A DNA stretch of 42,875 bases from Pseudodesulfovibrio sp. (GCF_028692895.1 NZ_JAQUWN010000028.1:1-42875), one strand, 5' to 3'. Shown: positions 1 to 8,661, counted from the first letter of the stretch. Notes: generated by a model not told the origin, from the sequence alone. Program-made: numbers and translations.

Positions 1-33
1 AAGAAAAGCCCCGTCCCCTTGCGGGGGCGGGGC
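1..33 (-). terminator. Rho-independent terminator after the LysM transglycosylase
   Basis: An 11-bp GC-rich stem (8-18 paired with 23-33, with one G-T pair) has a four-base loop. Read on the minus strand it is followed by TTTTCTT. It lies just beyond the stop of the minus-strand transglycosylase gene and should end that transcript. Confidence 0.85.
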
Positions 34-56
34 CGGAATGGACGGTGCTGTGCGGG

Positions 57-1667
57 CTACTGGACGTAGACCTTGAGGCGCTGGCCCGCGTAGATGGTGC
101 TGCGCGAGCTCAGGGCGTTCCAGCGTTGCAGGTCCTGGACCGAGACGCCGAACTTGCGGGCGATGGATGTCAGGTTGTCGCCGCTGCGGACCTTGTAGCG
201 GACCATCTGGCTCTTGGTGGCCTGGGCGTCCTTGGCGGCCTGCTTGGTGGCCACGTCGGAGTTGTTCGGGATGTAGAGTTTCTGGCCGGCCTTGAGGGCG
301 CTCGAGCGCAGTCCGTTGGCTTTCTTGATGGTGGAGACCGTGGTCCCGAAGCGCTGGGAGATGTTCCACAGGGTATCGCCGTCGCGGACCACGTAGTTGC
401 CGCGCTGGGCCGCGATGGCCCTGGTCTTGGCCGACGATCCCGCCTTGGCGAAGTCGGCGGCGGGCACGGAGTCGCTGGACCCGTTGCCGGGAACCATGAC
501 GTACTCGCCGGGGTGCAGGGTGTTGGAGCGCTGGTCGTTGACCTTCTTGAGCACGGCCACGGGCACGCCGTAGCGGCGGGAGATGCTCCACCAGGACTCG
601 CCGGAGCGGACACGGTGGCGGGCGTATCCCGCATAGGGGCGGGAACCGGGATTGGCCAGGTAGGCCATCATCTTGTCCGCGCGATCCGTGGGCAGGTAGG
701 CCGTGGCCTCCATGTTCGGCGGGCTGACCTGGCGGCGGAAGGCCGGGTTCAGGTCGTGAAAGTCGTTCCAGGTCATGCCGCCGGACCGGGCCAGGGCGAG
801 GAGGTCCGTGCCGCCCGGCACCTTGACGGAGACCACCTCGAGCCCCATGTCCCAGGAGACCGGCTCAAAGCCCAGGGTGTCGAGGTTCTGGAAGATCTTG
901 GAAATGGCGATGAACTTGGGCACGTAGTGCTTGGTTTCGGTCCGCAGGCGCGCCCGGCGGGAGAGCTGCGTGTTCTTTTTGGTCAGCTCGAAGAAGTCGT
1001 TGCACCCGGCCTGTTGCAGGGCGCGGGCTATCTTGCCCTCGCCAGCGTTGTAGGCGGCCAGGGCGAGGTACCAGTCCCCGAATTTGTCATAGAGGTCGCG
1101 CAGGTGGCGCGCGGCGGCGTCCGTTGACTTGAACGGGTCGCGCCGCTCGTCGATCCACCAGTCGGACTTGAGGCCGTAGAGGCTGCCCGTGCCGCGCATG
1201 AACTGCCACATGCCGCCCGCACCGGCCCAGGAATAGGCCCGGACGTTGTAGCCGGACTCCGTGAAGGGCAGGAGCACCAGGTCCTGCGGCAGGCCGTACT
1301 TGGTGAAGACCCGGCGTACGTAGGGCAGGTAGGGCTGGGAGCGTTCCAGCCACCGCTCCATGGTCTTGCGGGCCTTGTGGGTGAAGTAGTTGAAATAGAT
1401 CTCGACGTCTTGGTTCTCGTGGGCTTCAAGGTCGAAGAGCAGACCGAAGCGGGAGTTCAGGACCGCCTGTTCGGTGGTGGTCAACTGGTCGCCCTTGACG
1501 TCGGGCTCGGCCTTGACCTCGGGCTCCAGGGGCACGGCGTCAGTGGGCACCTCGGCCTCGGAGGATTCGGCGACCATGGCGTCCATGGGCTTTTTGGCGC
1601 AACCGAAGAGCAGTCCCACGGCGAGCAGGACCGGCAGAAATTGACGCAGGGATTTGAATATGTCCAA
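57..1667 (-). CDS. Membrane-anchored lytic transglycosylase with three LysM domains (MltD-like)
   Basis: Predicted to cleave the glycan strands of peptidoglycan at the outer membrane. The protein of about 536 residues starts with a lipoprotein-type signal (MDIFKSLRQF..., lipobox LLFGC). An SLT domain follows at about 120-230, with the catalytic Glu in PFTESGYN and the AYNAGEGKI motif. Three LysM repeats come at about 351-394, 423-467 and 489-535 (VRSGESWWSIS, VRDGDTLWNIS, VRSGDNLTSIA). I chose the TTG at 1667 because GGAGG lies five bases upstream and it puts the signal peptide at the N-terminus; an ATG at 1694 has no visible ribosome binding site and would add nine residues. The gene stands alone and ends in a terminator. 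The family call is secure; MltD orthology is by architecture. Confidence 0.9.
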   Translation of the reverse strand: MDIFKSLRQFLPVLLAVGLLFGCAKKPMDAMVAESSEAEVPTDAVPLEPEVKAEPDVKGDQLTTTEQAVLNSRFGLLFDLEAHENQDVEIYFNYFTHKARKTMERWLERSQPYLPYVRRVFTKYGLPQDLVLLPFTESGYNVRAYSWAGAGGMWQFMRGTGSLYGLKSDWWIDERRDPFKSTDAAARHLRDLYDKFGDWYLALAAYNAGEGKIARALQQAGCNDFFELTKKNTQLSRRARLRTETKHYVPKFIAISKIFQNLDTLGFEPVSWDMGLEVVSVKVPGGTDLLALARSGGMTWNDFHDLNPAFRRQVSPPNMEATAYLPTDRADKMMAYLANPGSRPYAGYARHRVRSGESWWSISRRYGVPVAVLKKVNDQRSNTLHPGEYVMVPGNGSSDSVPAADFAKAGSSAKTRAIAAQRGNYVVRDGDTLWNISQRFGTTVSTIKKANGLRSSALKAGQKLYIPNNSDVATKQAAKDAQATKSQMVRYKVRSGDNLTSIARKFGVSVQDLQRWNALSSRSTIYAGQRLKVYVQ

Positions 1668-1782
1668 ATTTTCCTCCGGCTTCCCGAACCCCATTATCAG
1701 ATAAGTTAACGTGTGGGAAGTCTAGAAAATATCTTAAACGTAACAAAAGCGGTGTCAGAGAGCTATCCCACCTTGCGGGGAA

Positions 1783-1811
1783 TTGCAATACCGCGATAAA
1801 CCTCCTACATA
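1783..1811 (+). promoter_or_regulatory. Candidate promoter for rlmB
   Basis: TTGCAA (1783-1788), a 17-base spacer and TACATA (1806-1811) form a modest sigma70-type match upstream of the rlmB start. The -10 box is poor (three of six consensus bases). Confidence 0.3.
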
Positions 1812-1874
1812 GTCGGCGCAAGGGAATCAACCTTGTGCAACAAAATTTGCCGGGGAAAACGGCCGAAAACATCA

Positions 1875-2639
1875 ATGCAAGAAAACGATCGAGACAAAAA
1901 AGATTCGAAAACCTACGTGGTTGGCAACAAACCGGTGAAGGAATTGCTGGAGAGCGAACCTTCCCGGGTGGACTTTGTGGCCTTTCGCAAGGGTCGGCGG
2001 GACGGAGGCATGGAGGAGATCCTGGAGCTGTGCCGCAAGGCGGGCGTGCCTTTCCGCTCCGTGACGCCCAAGGAGCTGGACTTCATGTACCGGGGCAACC
2101 ACCAGGGCGTGGCCGCACGCTGCGCCGCCCTGTCCTACGTCTCCCTGGAGTCTCTGCTGGAGTCCGCGCCGTCCGCGCCCCTGCCGCTCATCGTGGCCCT
2201 GGACCAGGTCCAGGACACGGGCAACGTGGGCGCCATCGCCCGGACGGTCTACGCCATGGGCGGGGCCGGACTCATCGTCTGCCAGCACCACGGGGCCTAC
2301 CTGGGGGCCGGTGCGGTGCGCGCCAGCGCCGGGGCGCTGAACCTGCTTCCCGTGGCCAAGGCGGGCAACCTGGCCGCCGCCATCAAGGACTGCGTCAACT
2401 ACGACTATACCGTGTACTGCGCCCAGGCCTGCGAGGGCGCGCTGGACGCCTTCCGGGCCGAGCTGCGCACCCCGGCCGTGCTGATCCTCGGCAACGAGGA
2501 GAAGGGCGTCCGGCCCGGCGTGTCCAAGCTCTGCCACGAAAGCCTGCGCATCCCGCTGTTGCGCGATTTCGACTCCCTGAACGTGTCCAACGCTGGCGCG
2601 GTGCTCGTCGCGGAATTCGCGCGGCGGCTGGCCGGGTAG
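1875..2639 (+). CDS. rlmB: TrmH/SpoU-family rRNA 2'-O-methyltransferase (RlmB-like)
   Basis: Predicted SAM-dependent 2'-O-methylation of 23S rRNA (G2251 in RlmB), using the SpoU trefoil-knot fold. The N-terminal substrate-binding domain (VVGNKPVKELLE ... NHQGVAA) is followed by the three SpoU motifs: DQVQDTGNVGAIARTVYAMG, LILGNEEKGVR, and IPLLRDFDSLNVSNAG near the C-terminus. The length of 254 residues suits the family. The start at ATG 1875 (MQENDRD) fits the family N-terminus; its Shine-Dalgarno is weak, and an in-frame start at 1833 would add 14 residues. The stop is 8 bases before the next gene, so it may be the first gene of the 1.9-5.5 kb run. Other RNA targets of the same family cannot be excluded. 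Confidence 0.85.
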   Translation: MQENDRDKKDSKTYVVGNKPVKELLESEPSRVDFVAFRKGRRDGGMEEILELCRKAGVPFRSVTPKELDFMYRGNHQGVAARCAALSYVSLESLLESAPSAPLPLIVALDQVQDTGNVGAIARTVYAMGGAGLIVCQHHGAYLGAGAVRASAGALNLLPVAKAGNLAAAIKDCVNYDYTVYCAQACEGALDAFRAELRTPAVLILGNEEKGVRPGVSKLCHESLRIPLLRDFDSLNVSNAGAVLVAEFARRLAG

Positions 2640-2647
2640 GAGCCCGC

Positions 2648-3760
2648 GTGAACATAGCCCTGTGCACCCCGTTCAAGCCCCTGAACCATCCCAAGATTTC
2701 GGGCGATGTGACCATCGCCCGCGACCTGGCCGCCGGGCTGGCCGGGCTGGGCCATACCGTGAACGTGCTGCCGCACTTCCCGGCGCGGCTCATCTGGGAG
2801 CGGCCGAGCCTTTGGCCGGGCGCGTTCCTGGCCCTGGGCCGCATGGTCCGGGCCGCGCGCGGGGCGGACTGCTGGCTGACCTACGGCAGCTACTACAAGG
2901 TCCCGGACGTGTTCGGGCCCGGCGGGGCCCGCCGCCTGGGCATCCCCTATTTCATCTTTCAGGCCAGCTATGCGCAAAAGCGCGGCCAGCGGCCGGCCAC
3001 CTGGCCCGGCTACCGGCTCAACCGTCGGGCCATGCTCCGGGCGGACCACGTTTTCCTGAATCGCGCGGCCGACGGGGAGGGATGCGCCAAGCTGCTCCCC
3101 GCCCACCGCTTTTCCCTGGTCCGGCCCGGCCTCCCCGCCGGGCTCTTTGCGCGCGACGAGGCGGCCCGCGACCGGCTGCGCGCCGAGTGGGCGGCCGGGG
3201 ACGCGCTGGTGGTGGCCACGGTGGCCATGATGCGGCCGGGGGTCAAGGTCGAGGGGCTGCGCTGGGTCGTGGAGACCTGCGCCGAGCTGGTCGGCCGGGG
3301 GCGCGACCTGCGCCTCGTGGTGGCGGGCGACGGCCCCTGTCGGGCCGAGGCCGAGTCCGCGGCCCGCGAGCGGCTCGGGGACCGGGTCCGTTTCCTGGGC
3401 CGGATGGCCCGGGCCGAGCTGGCCGGATTTTTCAGCGCGGCCGACCTTTTCGCCTTTCCCGGCCTGCGCGAGAGCGTGGGCATGGCCTACCTGGAGGCCC
3501 AGGCCTGCGGCCTGCCCGTGGTCGCCACGGACGACGAGGGCGCGCCCCAGGTCGTGGCCCACGAGCGCTCCGGGCTGATCTGCCCGGCGGACCCGGCGGC
3601 CTTCACCGAGGCCGTGGACCGGCTGGCCGGGAGCCCGGACCTGCTGGCCCGGCTGGCTGCCCAGGCCCCGCGCTACGTCGTCGAACGGCACGACCTGGAG
3701 GCCAACTACCGGGTCATGGCCGAAACCATGCAATCCATCGTCGCCGGAGGGCGCCAATGA
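2648..3760 (+). CDS. Glycosyltransferase, GT-B fold, family 4
   Basis: Predicted to transfer a sugar from a nucleotide sugar to an unknown cytoplasmic or inner-leaflet acceptor. The 370-residue protein has the GT4 C-terminal donor-binding signature: an E-x7-E pattern in LRESVGMAYLEAQACGLPVV, then DEGAPQVVAHERSGLICPAD. Its N-terminus (VNIALCTPFKPLNHPKISGD) looks like the usual GT4 first strand and glycine loop. The GTG start follows the rlmB stop after 8 bases, and the stop overlaps the next gene's start as ATGA, which implies translational coupling. Substrate cannot be read from the sequence. Confidence 0.85.
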   Translation: MNIALCTPFKPLNHPKISGDVTIARDLAAGLAGLGHTVNVLPHFPARLIWERPSLWPGAFLALGRMVRAARGADCWLTYGSYYKVPDVFGPGGARRLGIPYFIFQASYAQKRGQRPATWPGYRLNRRAMLRADHVFLNRAADGEGCAKLLPAHRFSLVRPGLPAGLFARDEAARDRLRAEWAAGDALVVATVAMMRPGVKVEGLRWVVETCAELVGRGRDLRLVVAGDGPCRAEAESAARERLGDRVRFLGRMARAELAGFFSAADLFAFPGLRESVGMAYLEAQACGLPVVATDDEGAPQVVAHERSGLICPADPAAFTEAVDRLAGSPDLLARLAAQAPRYVVERHDLEANYRVMAETMQSIVAGGRQ

Positions 3761-4350
3761 CCACCTTTTTCCTTCTGCGCCACGGCCCCACGGCCTGGAA
3801 CGCCGAAAAACGCATCCAGGGCCGCACCGACACCGAACTGAGCCCCGAGGGCCGCGCCCTGGCCGGGACCTGGGCCCAGGCCCTGGCCGACCTGGAGGTC
3901 GACGCCGTGCTGACCAGCGACCTCGTCCGGGCCGTGGAGACGGCGGACCTGGTCACGGCCGGGCGGGACCTGCCGACGCATCGCGACCCCCGGCTGGCCG
4001 AGCAGGACTGGGGCGAGTGGACCGGCCTGGTCAAGCCCGAACTCAAGAAACTGGGCAAGGAGCTGACCCGCCGGGAGAAGCAGGGCTTCGACTTCCGCCC
4101 GCCGGGAGGCGAAAGCCGCGAGGAGGTCCTGTGCCGGGCCTGCGACGCGCTCATGGACTTTGCGGCCGAGCACCCGCACGGCCGGGTCCTGGTGGTCACA
4201 CACAACGGGGTGCTCAAGGCGCTGCTTGCCGCCCTGTCCGGCCTGGAATTCCTGCCGAACGACCCGCCGCTGCCGCAGGGCTACCGGCTGCACCGCATCG
4301 AGTGCCTGGACGGCGAGCTGGCCCTGGGGGGCAGCGGCCCGGAGCTCTGA
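3757..4350 (+). CDS. Histidine phosphatase family protein (phosphoglycerate-mutase-like)
   Basis: A 197-residue phosphatase of the RHG superfamily, expected to act through a phosphohistidine intermediate. The catalytic LLRHGPTAWN motif is at residues 6-15, and the second conserved His sits in VVTHNGVLKALL at about 148. EQDWGEWTG and PPGGES are also typical of the alpha-ribazole phosphatase / GpmB-like branch. It overlaps both neighbours (ATGA at its start, TGATG at its end), so it is made together with two glycosyltransferases. A role in recycling or activating a phosphorylated sugar is therefore likelier than glycolysis or cobalamin synthesis, but that is inference. Confidence 0.85.
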   Translation: MTTFFLLRHGPTAWNAEKRIQGRTDTELSPEGRALAGTWAQALADLEVDAVLTSDLVRAVETADLVTAGRDLPTHRDPRLAEQDWGEWTGLVKPELKKLGKELTRREKQGFDFRPPGGESREEVLCRACDALMDFAAEHPHGRVLVVTHNGVLKALLAALSGLEFLPNDPPLPQGYRLHRIECLDGELALGGSGPEL

Positions 4351-5513
4351 TGCGCGTCGTCTTCTACTGCCAGCACGTCCTGGGCGTGGGCCACGTCTTC
4401 CGCAGCCTGGAGATCGCCCGTTGCCTGGCCCCGCACGAGGTCGTCCTGGTCACCGGCGGGGGCGGGGTGGAGTTCGACCCGCCCGCCAACGTGGTCCGCG
4501 AGCAGTTGCCCGGCCTGATGATGAGCCCGGACTTCAAGGCCTTCATCCCCCTGGAGCCCGGCGCACGGGACGTGGACGAGGTTCTGGCTCGGCGGCTGGA
4601 GCGCTTCGAGGCGATCATGGACCGCTGGCGGCCCGACGTTTTCCTGGTGGAGCTCTATCCCTTCGGCCGCCGCAAGTTCCGCTTCGAGCTGCTGCCCATC
4701 CTGCGCGGGGTGCGCGAGGGGCGGTGGGGGCGGTGCAAGTCCGTCTGCTCGGTGCGGGACATCCTGGTGGAGAAGGACGACCCGGTCAAATACGCCGGGC
4801 GGGTCAATCCGGTGCTCAACGAGTGGTTCGACGCCGTGCTCTGCCACGCGGACCCGGCCGTGGTCCGGCTGGAGGAGACATACCCCGGCGCGGCGGGCGT
4901 CCGCATCCCGGTGCGCTACACCGGCTACGTGGCGCGCGGCCCGGAACCCGGCGCGGGCGCGGCCCTGGCGCGGGAGCTGGGCCTGGCCCCCGGCGAGCGG
5001 CTGGTGGTGGCCAGCGCGGGCGGCGGCGGAGTTGGCGGCGAGCTCATTGCGGGCGCGCTCGCGGCCTCGCCCCTGGTCCGGGACCGCTACCCGCACCGGC
5101 TGGCCGCCTTTGCCGGACCCTATTGCCCGGACGACGAATTTTCGCGCCTGGCCGAGCTGGCCGGGGATGACCCCTGGATCAGGCTGCGCCGCTTCACCTC
5201 CCGCTTCCCGGCCTACCTGGACGCGGCGGCCCTGTCCCTCTCCCTGGCGGGCTACAACACGACCATGAACCTGCTGGCCGCCCACACCTACGGCCTGGTC
5301 CTGCCCTTTGCCCAGAACCGGGAGCAGCGCATGCGGGCCGAGCGGATGGAGCGGCGGGGGGCGCTGGGCGTCCTCGACCCGGCCGACCTCGCGTCGGAGC
5401 GGCTGGCCCGACGCATGGCCGAAGCCCTGGAGCGGCCCGTGGCCGACCACGGCGTGGACCTGGACGGCGGGCGGAACAGCGCCCGTGCTCTGGAGGCGCT
5501 GGCGGCCGGCTGA
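4350..5513 (+). CDS. Glycosyltransferase-like protein, MurG/GT28 type
   Basis: A 387-residue GT-B protein. The N-terminus (MRVVFYCQHVLGVGHVFRSL) has the G-H-x-x-R-S pattern of the predicted glycosyltransferases related to MurG. The C-terminus (SLAGYNTTMNLLAAHTYGLV, then PFAQNREQRMRAERM) matches the GT28 donor-binding half, where the nucleotide sugar sits. It is the third member of a coupled glycosyltransferase / phosphatase / glycosyltransferase run and starts inside the previous stop codon. Donor and acceptor are unknown. Confidence 0.8.
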   Translation: MRVVFYCQHVLGVGHVFRSLEIARCLAPHEVVLVTGGGGVEFDPPANVVREQLPGLMMSPDFKAFIPLEPGARDVDEVLARRLERFEAIMDRWRPDVFLVELYPFGRRKFRFELLPILRGVREGRWGRCKSVCSVRDILVEKDDPVKYAGRVNPVLNEWFDAVLCHADPAVVRLEETYPGAAGVRIPVRYTGYVARGPEPGAGAALARELGLAPGERLVVASAGGGGVGGELIAGALAASPLVRDRYPHRLAAFAGPYCPDDEFSRLAELAGDDPWIRLRRFTSRFPAYLDAAALSLSLAGYNTTMNLLAAHTYGLVLPFAQNREQRMRAERMERRGALGVLDPADLASERLARRMAEALERPVADHGVDLDGGRNSARALEALAAG

Positions 5514-5544
5514 CCCGGCGCGTCGGCCCGGAAGGAAGCCCGCG

Positions 5545-6030
5545 TCACATGACGTTGAGGAGGGTGTCCACGTCCTTGCCCCGCTTTTTCAGCGAAAGAT
5601 AGGCCTTCATGTCCTTGTTCAGCTTTTCCAGGATGGCGGAGACGAGCTGGCCGCGCGGTGAGCGGCGCACCGGCGTGTCGATGGTCGCGCCGTCGGCCAT
5701 GACCATCTGCAGCTCGAAGAGGATGGACGTGTCGCGGTCGATCTTGCCGTAGGCGTCCTGGGTGGAGGCGCGGACGGTCAGGGACTCGATGTCCTTGTCG
5801 TACCGTCGGATGAAGGCGAGGAGCCGGTCGATCTCCGGCGCGGCGTAGGATTTGCGGGCCAGTTGCCCGGCGAAGCGCAGCTTGCGGTCCGCGTTCTTGC
5901 TGAACACGGACTCGCCCTTGCGCATGACGTCCAGGTTGAAGAAGATGACCACCAGGCCCACGGCCAGGATGACGAGGAAGATGTTGCGCGCCCGCTCCTT
6001 GGCGCGGTCGCGATGATGGCGGGACTTCAT
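5545..6030 (-). CDS. Hypothetical protein with one N-terminal membrane segment
   Basis: A 161-residue protein I do not recognise. A very basic N-terminus (MKSRHHRDRAKERARN) precedes one hydrophobic segment (IFLVILAVGLVVIFFNL, about 17-33). The charged helical remainder should then lie outside the cytoplasm by the positive-inside rule. There are no cysteines and no recognisable catalytic motif. The start at 6030 has GGAG six bases upstream; upstream in-frame extension is GC-rich noise. It converges with the glycosyltransferase gene to its left. Confidence 0.75.
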   Translation of the reverse strand: MKSRHHRDRAKERARNIFLVILAVGLVVIFFNLDVMRKGESVFSKNADRKLRFAGQLARKSYAAPEIDRLLAFIRRYDKDIESLTVRASTQDAYGKIDRDTSILFELQMVMADGATIDTPVRRSPRGQLVSAILEKLNKDMKAYLSLKKRGKDVDTLLNVM

Positions 6031-6187
6031 GGGGGCTCCTTGGTCGTTTCGCGGCGATGATTTGCCCCTATCCCAGATTCGCGCGATTGGCAAAGGTTGG
6101 CGGCCCCGCGTGAACGCCGGGCCGGGCGGGGTCGCCCCTTGCGCTGACCGGGGCCGAGCGTGTATGCAAGTCGACCGGGAAGACCAC

Positions 6188-7342
6188 ATGACACAGCGAT
6201 ACGACGCCATTATCTGCGGCGGCGGCCCTGCGGGGTCGGCGGCCGCCCTGGCCCTGGCCCGGCGCGGCCATGCCGTGGCCGTGCTCGACCGGGCGCGGTT
6301 CCCGCGCCCCAAGCTCTGCGGCGGCCTGCTGACCTGGAAGACCGTCCGCCTGTTGGAAACGGCCCTGGGCGAGACCGTGGACTGCCTGGCCCGCGCCGGG
6401 GCCGTCATCCACCGCTCGGACCGCTACGTCATTCGCACCTTCGACAAGCCCCTGGCCGAGGGGGCGCTGCCGTTCCCCTTCCACTTCGTGGACCGCGCGG
6501 CATTCGACAACCATCTGCTACGAAAAGCCGAGGCAGAAGGCGCCAGCGTCATCCAGGGAGTCGAAGCGGCAAGCGTAGACACTGAAAAAGGTGTCGTTAT
6601 GGCCGTTGACGGCAGGACATGGGCGGGCGACTGGATCATCGGGGCCGACGGGGCCAACTCGGTCGTGCGCAAGGCCTTCGCCGGGGTGGACCGGGAGCGG
6701 ATGCGGCGGCTCATGGCCCCGGCCCTGGAGATCGCGCTGCCTGCGGCGGAGTTCCGGCCCGTGGCGTGCCCGGAGCTGTATGTCGGATTCCTGGACGCGG
6801 GCTACGGCTGGGTATTCCCCCACGGCGAGGCCGTGGTGGCGGGTATCTGCGGCCTCAGGCGGGAAAAAATCAATTTTTCCGCCATGTTTAAAGAATATCT
6901 CGAATTTCTCGGGGTCGATCCGGCGGCGGTCCGGCCGTTCCGGGGGCACCCGCTGCCTTACGGCAACTATCTGGAGGAGCCGGTCGAGGGGCGGGCGCTG
7001 CTGGCCGGGGACGCGGCCGGGCTGGTGGAGCCGCTTTTTGGCGAAGGCATCTTTTTTTCCCTGTGCTCGGGCTGGTACGCGGGGGAGGCCGTGGCCCACG
7101 GTCTGGCCCGGCGGGGCGATCCCGGCCCGGTCTACCTGCGGCGGCTGCACCGACAGATCCTGCCCGAGCTGCGCGCTTCCGACCGACTGCGCTGGCTGAT
7201 CTTCCGGGCCATGCGCCACACGGGGCCGGGCTCGCTCGGATTCTTCGTCAACGCGGCGGCTCGTCCCCTGGCCGAGATGGTCCACGGCATGCGCTCCTAC
7301 GCCTGGCTGCGCAGAAAACGCTGGGATTTCCTGGAGGGATAG
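6188..7342 (+). CDS. Geranylgeranyl reductase family FAD-dependent oxidoreductase
   Basis: A 384-residue flavoprotein of the geranylgeranyl reductase / PHBH-like group, which reduces isoprenoid double bonds or hydroxylates. The Rossmann GxGxxG is YDAIICGGGPAGSAAALALA at residues 5-24. KLCGGLLTWK is the family hallmark near residue 42, IIGADGANSVVRKAF is the middle motif, and GDAAGLVEPLFGEGIFFSL is the second FAD-contact motif. I start at ATG 6188, just ahead of the FAD fold; GGAAG lies a few bases upstream. The substrate could be a prenyl chain such as the menaquinone tail, but the sequence does not prove it. Confidence 0.85.
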   Translation: MTQRYDAIICGGGPAGSAAALALARRGHAVAVLDRARFPRPKLCGGLLTWKTVRLLETALGETVDCLARAGAVIHRSDRYVIRTFDKPLAEGALPFPFHFVDRAAFDNHLLRKAEAEGASVIQGVEAASVDTEKGVVMAVDGRTWAGDWIIGADGANSVVRKAFAGVDRERMRRLMAPALEIALPAAEFRPVACPELYVGFLDAGYGWVFPHGEAVVAGICGLRREKINFSAMFKEYLEFLGVDPAAVRPFRGHPLPYGNYLEEPVEGRALLAGDAAGLVEPLFGEGIFFSLCSGWYAGEAVAHGLARRGDPGPVYLRRLHRQILPELRASDRLRWLIFRAMRHTGPGSLGFFVNAAARPLAEMVHGMRSYAWLRRKRWDFLEG

Positions 7343-7519
7343 CCGCGCGACTGCCCGGCGGGACGGAGTGTCTCGCTGCCTTATGCGGGGAGAGGGCCCT
7401 CCCCCGGAGTTGTTCCCTTCGTGAACTCCGGCGGTTGCGCAGTCCATGGCGGCGCGCCCCGTCCATCCCGCCAGCAGCCCCGTCGTTCATCCGCCAAGCG
7501 GCAAAGTGGCCCCAAGAAC

Positions 7520-7536
7520 GTTGCTTGTACATACAA
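7520..7536 (+). repeat. 17-bp repeat copy 1 (contains TTGTA-CA-TACAA)
   Basis: First of three identical GTTGCTTGTACATACAA copies in the same orientation. The core TTGTA-CA-TACAA is an inverted repeat of 5-bp arms around two bases, resembling GntR-family operators. Confidence 0.85.
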
Positions 7537-7684
7537 CTATCGTTTTATCTCGGCCGTAGCGACGGTTGACCGTCTCGTGGAGGCGTCCCCTCGGGCCTTC
7601 TGCCGGCTCTCTGCCGTTCCTTCTGTTGGTCTCCCCAGCATCGGGAATTCGTCATGCAATCCAAAATGTCACTCTCAAAAAAAA

Positions 7685-7701
7685 GTTGCTTGTACATACA
7701 A
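7685..7701 (+). repeat. 17-bp repeat copy 2
   Basis: Identical to copy 1 and 165 bp further on. Here the next base is G, so the palindrome extends to CTTGTA-CA-TACAAG (6-bp arms). Confidence 0.85.
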
Positions 7702-7802
7702 GTGTCATCCTCTTTGGTCGATCGACAAGGTCAGTTGCATGCCAGCGGTTGTGCGCGGGACCGGGCAATGCGGTTCTCACTTCTGGTATCGAAGGGGGAA
7801 AG

Positions 7803-7819
7803 GTTGCTTGTACATACAA
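7803..7819 (+). repeat. 17-bp repeat copy 3
   Basis: Identical to copies 1 and 2, 118 bp after copy 2. The flanks differ between the three copies, so only the 17-mer is conserved. Confidence 0.85.
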
Positions 7820-7984
7820 ACGATTGGCGGACTTGGGAGGCGGGCAAAGGCAGGGGGGGCGGGTGCTGGAAGCCAGGGTGGCCCGGCGGTCGGGCGTGGC
7901 GAGGATGCTAAGGACCGGGGTGGCGGGTCGGCTGCGGTTTGGGGAGGGCTTCGGCGGTTCTGCGGCGGCCCGGTCCCGGCCCGG

Positions 7985-8653
7985 CTAGAGTCGGCCGTCG
8001 GCCTGGAGGCGGGCCATGAGCTCGCCCACGTCCGGGACCACGTAGGTCGGGTTGAGGGGGGCGAAGGCGGCCGCAGTCATTCGGCCGGTGGTCACTCCGG
8101 CGGTCAGGGAGCCAGCGTTCAGGCCGGTTTGCACGTCCATGGGGTGGTCGCCGACCATGAGCGAGCGCTCGGGCCGCGCGCCCAGGCGCTTGAGCGCGGC
8201 GAGCAGGTGGTCCGGGTGCGGCTTGACCCGTGCGGCCTCCTCGCGCGGGATGAGTACGTCGACGAGCCCGTCCACGTCCGGGAACACGGCGCGCACGGCG
8301 GCCGAGATGTTGCGGGTGATGATCCCGGTGGCCACGCCGTGCTGGCGCAGCAGGGTCAGGGACGGGCGGGTGAAATCGAAGAGGCGGCCGGTGCGGGCCG
8401 CGTCCAGCTCCATGGCCGCGATGACCAGCCGCCCGCGCGTGCGGAACTCCTTGCCCTCGGCCTCGTCCACGGCCATGACCCGGTCCACCAGCTCGGCCAG
8501 CCATTCCAGGGCCGGGGTCTCGCCCGGCGTGGGCCGCTCGCCCAGGAAGACCTCGCCCAGGGCCGCGATCTTGGTCTTCATCAGCGCGAAGTCCAGGGGC
8601 ACGTCGGCCAGGGTGCCGTCGAAATCGAAGATGACCGCGTCCAGTCCGGGCAT
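7985..8653 (-). CDS. HAD-superfamily hydrolase (phosphatase)
   Basis: A 222-residue haloacid-dehalogenase-type phosphatase of the phosphoglycolate phosphatase-like class. Motif I is FDFDGTLAD at about 9-17 (nucleophile and acid/base Asp), motif II is the Thr in GIITRN, motif III is the Lys in VKPHPDHLL, and motif IV is MVGDHPMD. The helical cap sits between motifs I and II. GGAGG four bases before the ATG fixes the start. It begins 8 bases after the endonuclease IV stop, so the two are probably cotranscribed; phosphoglycolate is a product of damaged DNA ends, which would fit but is speculative. Confidence 0.85.
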   Translation of the reverse strand: MPGLDAVIFDFDGTLADVPLDFALMKTKIAALGEVFLGERPTPGETPALEWLAELVDRVMAVDEAEGKEFRTRGRLVIAAMELDAARTGRLFDFTRPSLTLLRQHGVATGIITRNISAAVRAVFPDVDGLVDVLIPREEAARVKPHPDHLLAALKRLGARPERSLMVGDHPMDVQTGLNAGSLTAGVTTGRMTAAAFAPLNPTYVVPDVGELMARLQADGRL

Positions 8654-8661
8654 GGGGCCTC

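Larger units (their letters stand above)
7343..7984. other. Gene-free convergent gap carrying three 17-bp repeats
   Basis: This 642-base stretch lies between the 3' ends of two convergent genes. I see no credible coding sequence: open frames across it lack ribosome binding sites and show no family motifs. It holds three exact copies of a palindrome-containing repeat (listed separately), a small GGGGAG/CTCCCC hairpin near 7387-7404, and no clear terminator for either flanking gene. Confidence 0.7.

Noticed and set aside
7520-7819. CRISPR array
   Set aside because: Only three 17-bp repeats, with spacers of 148 and 101 bases and no cas genes.
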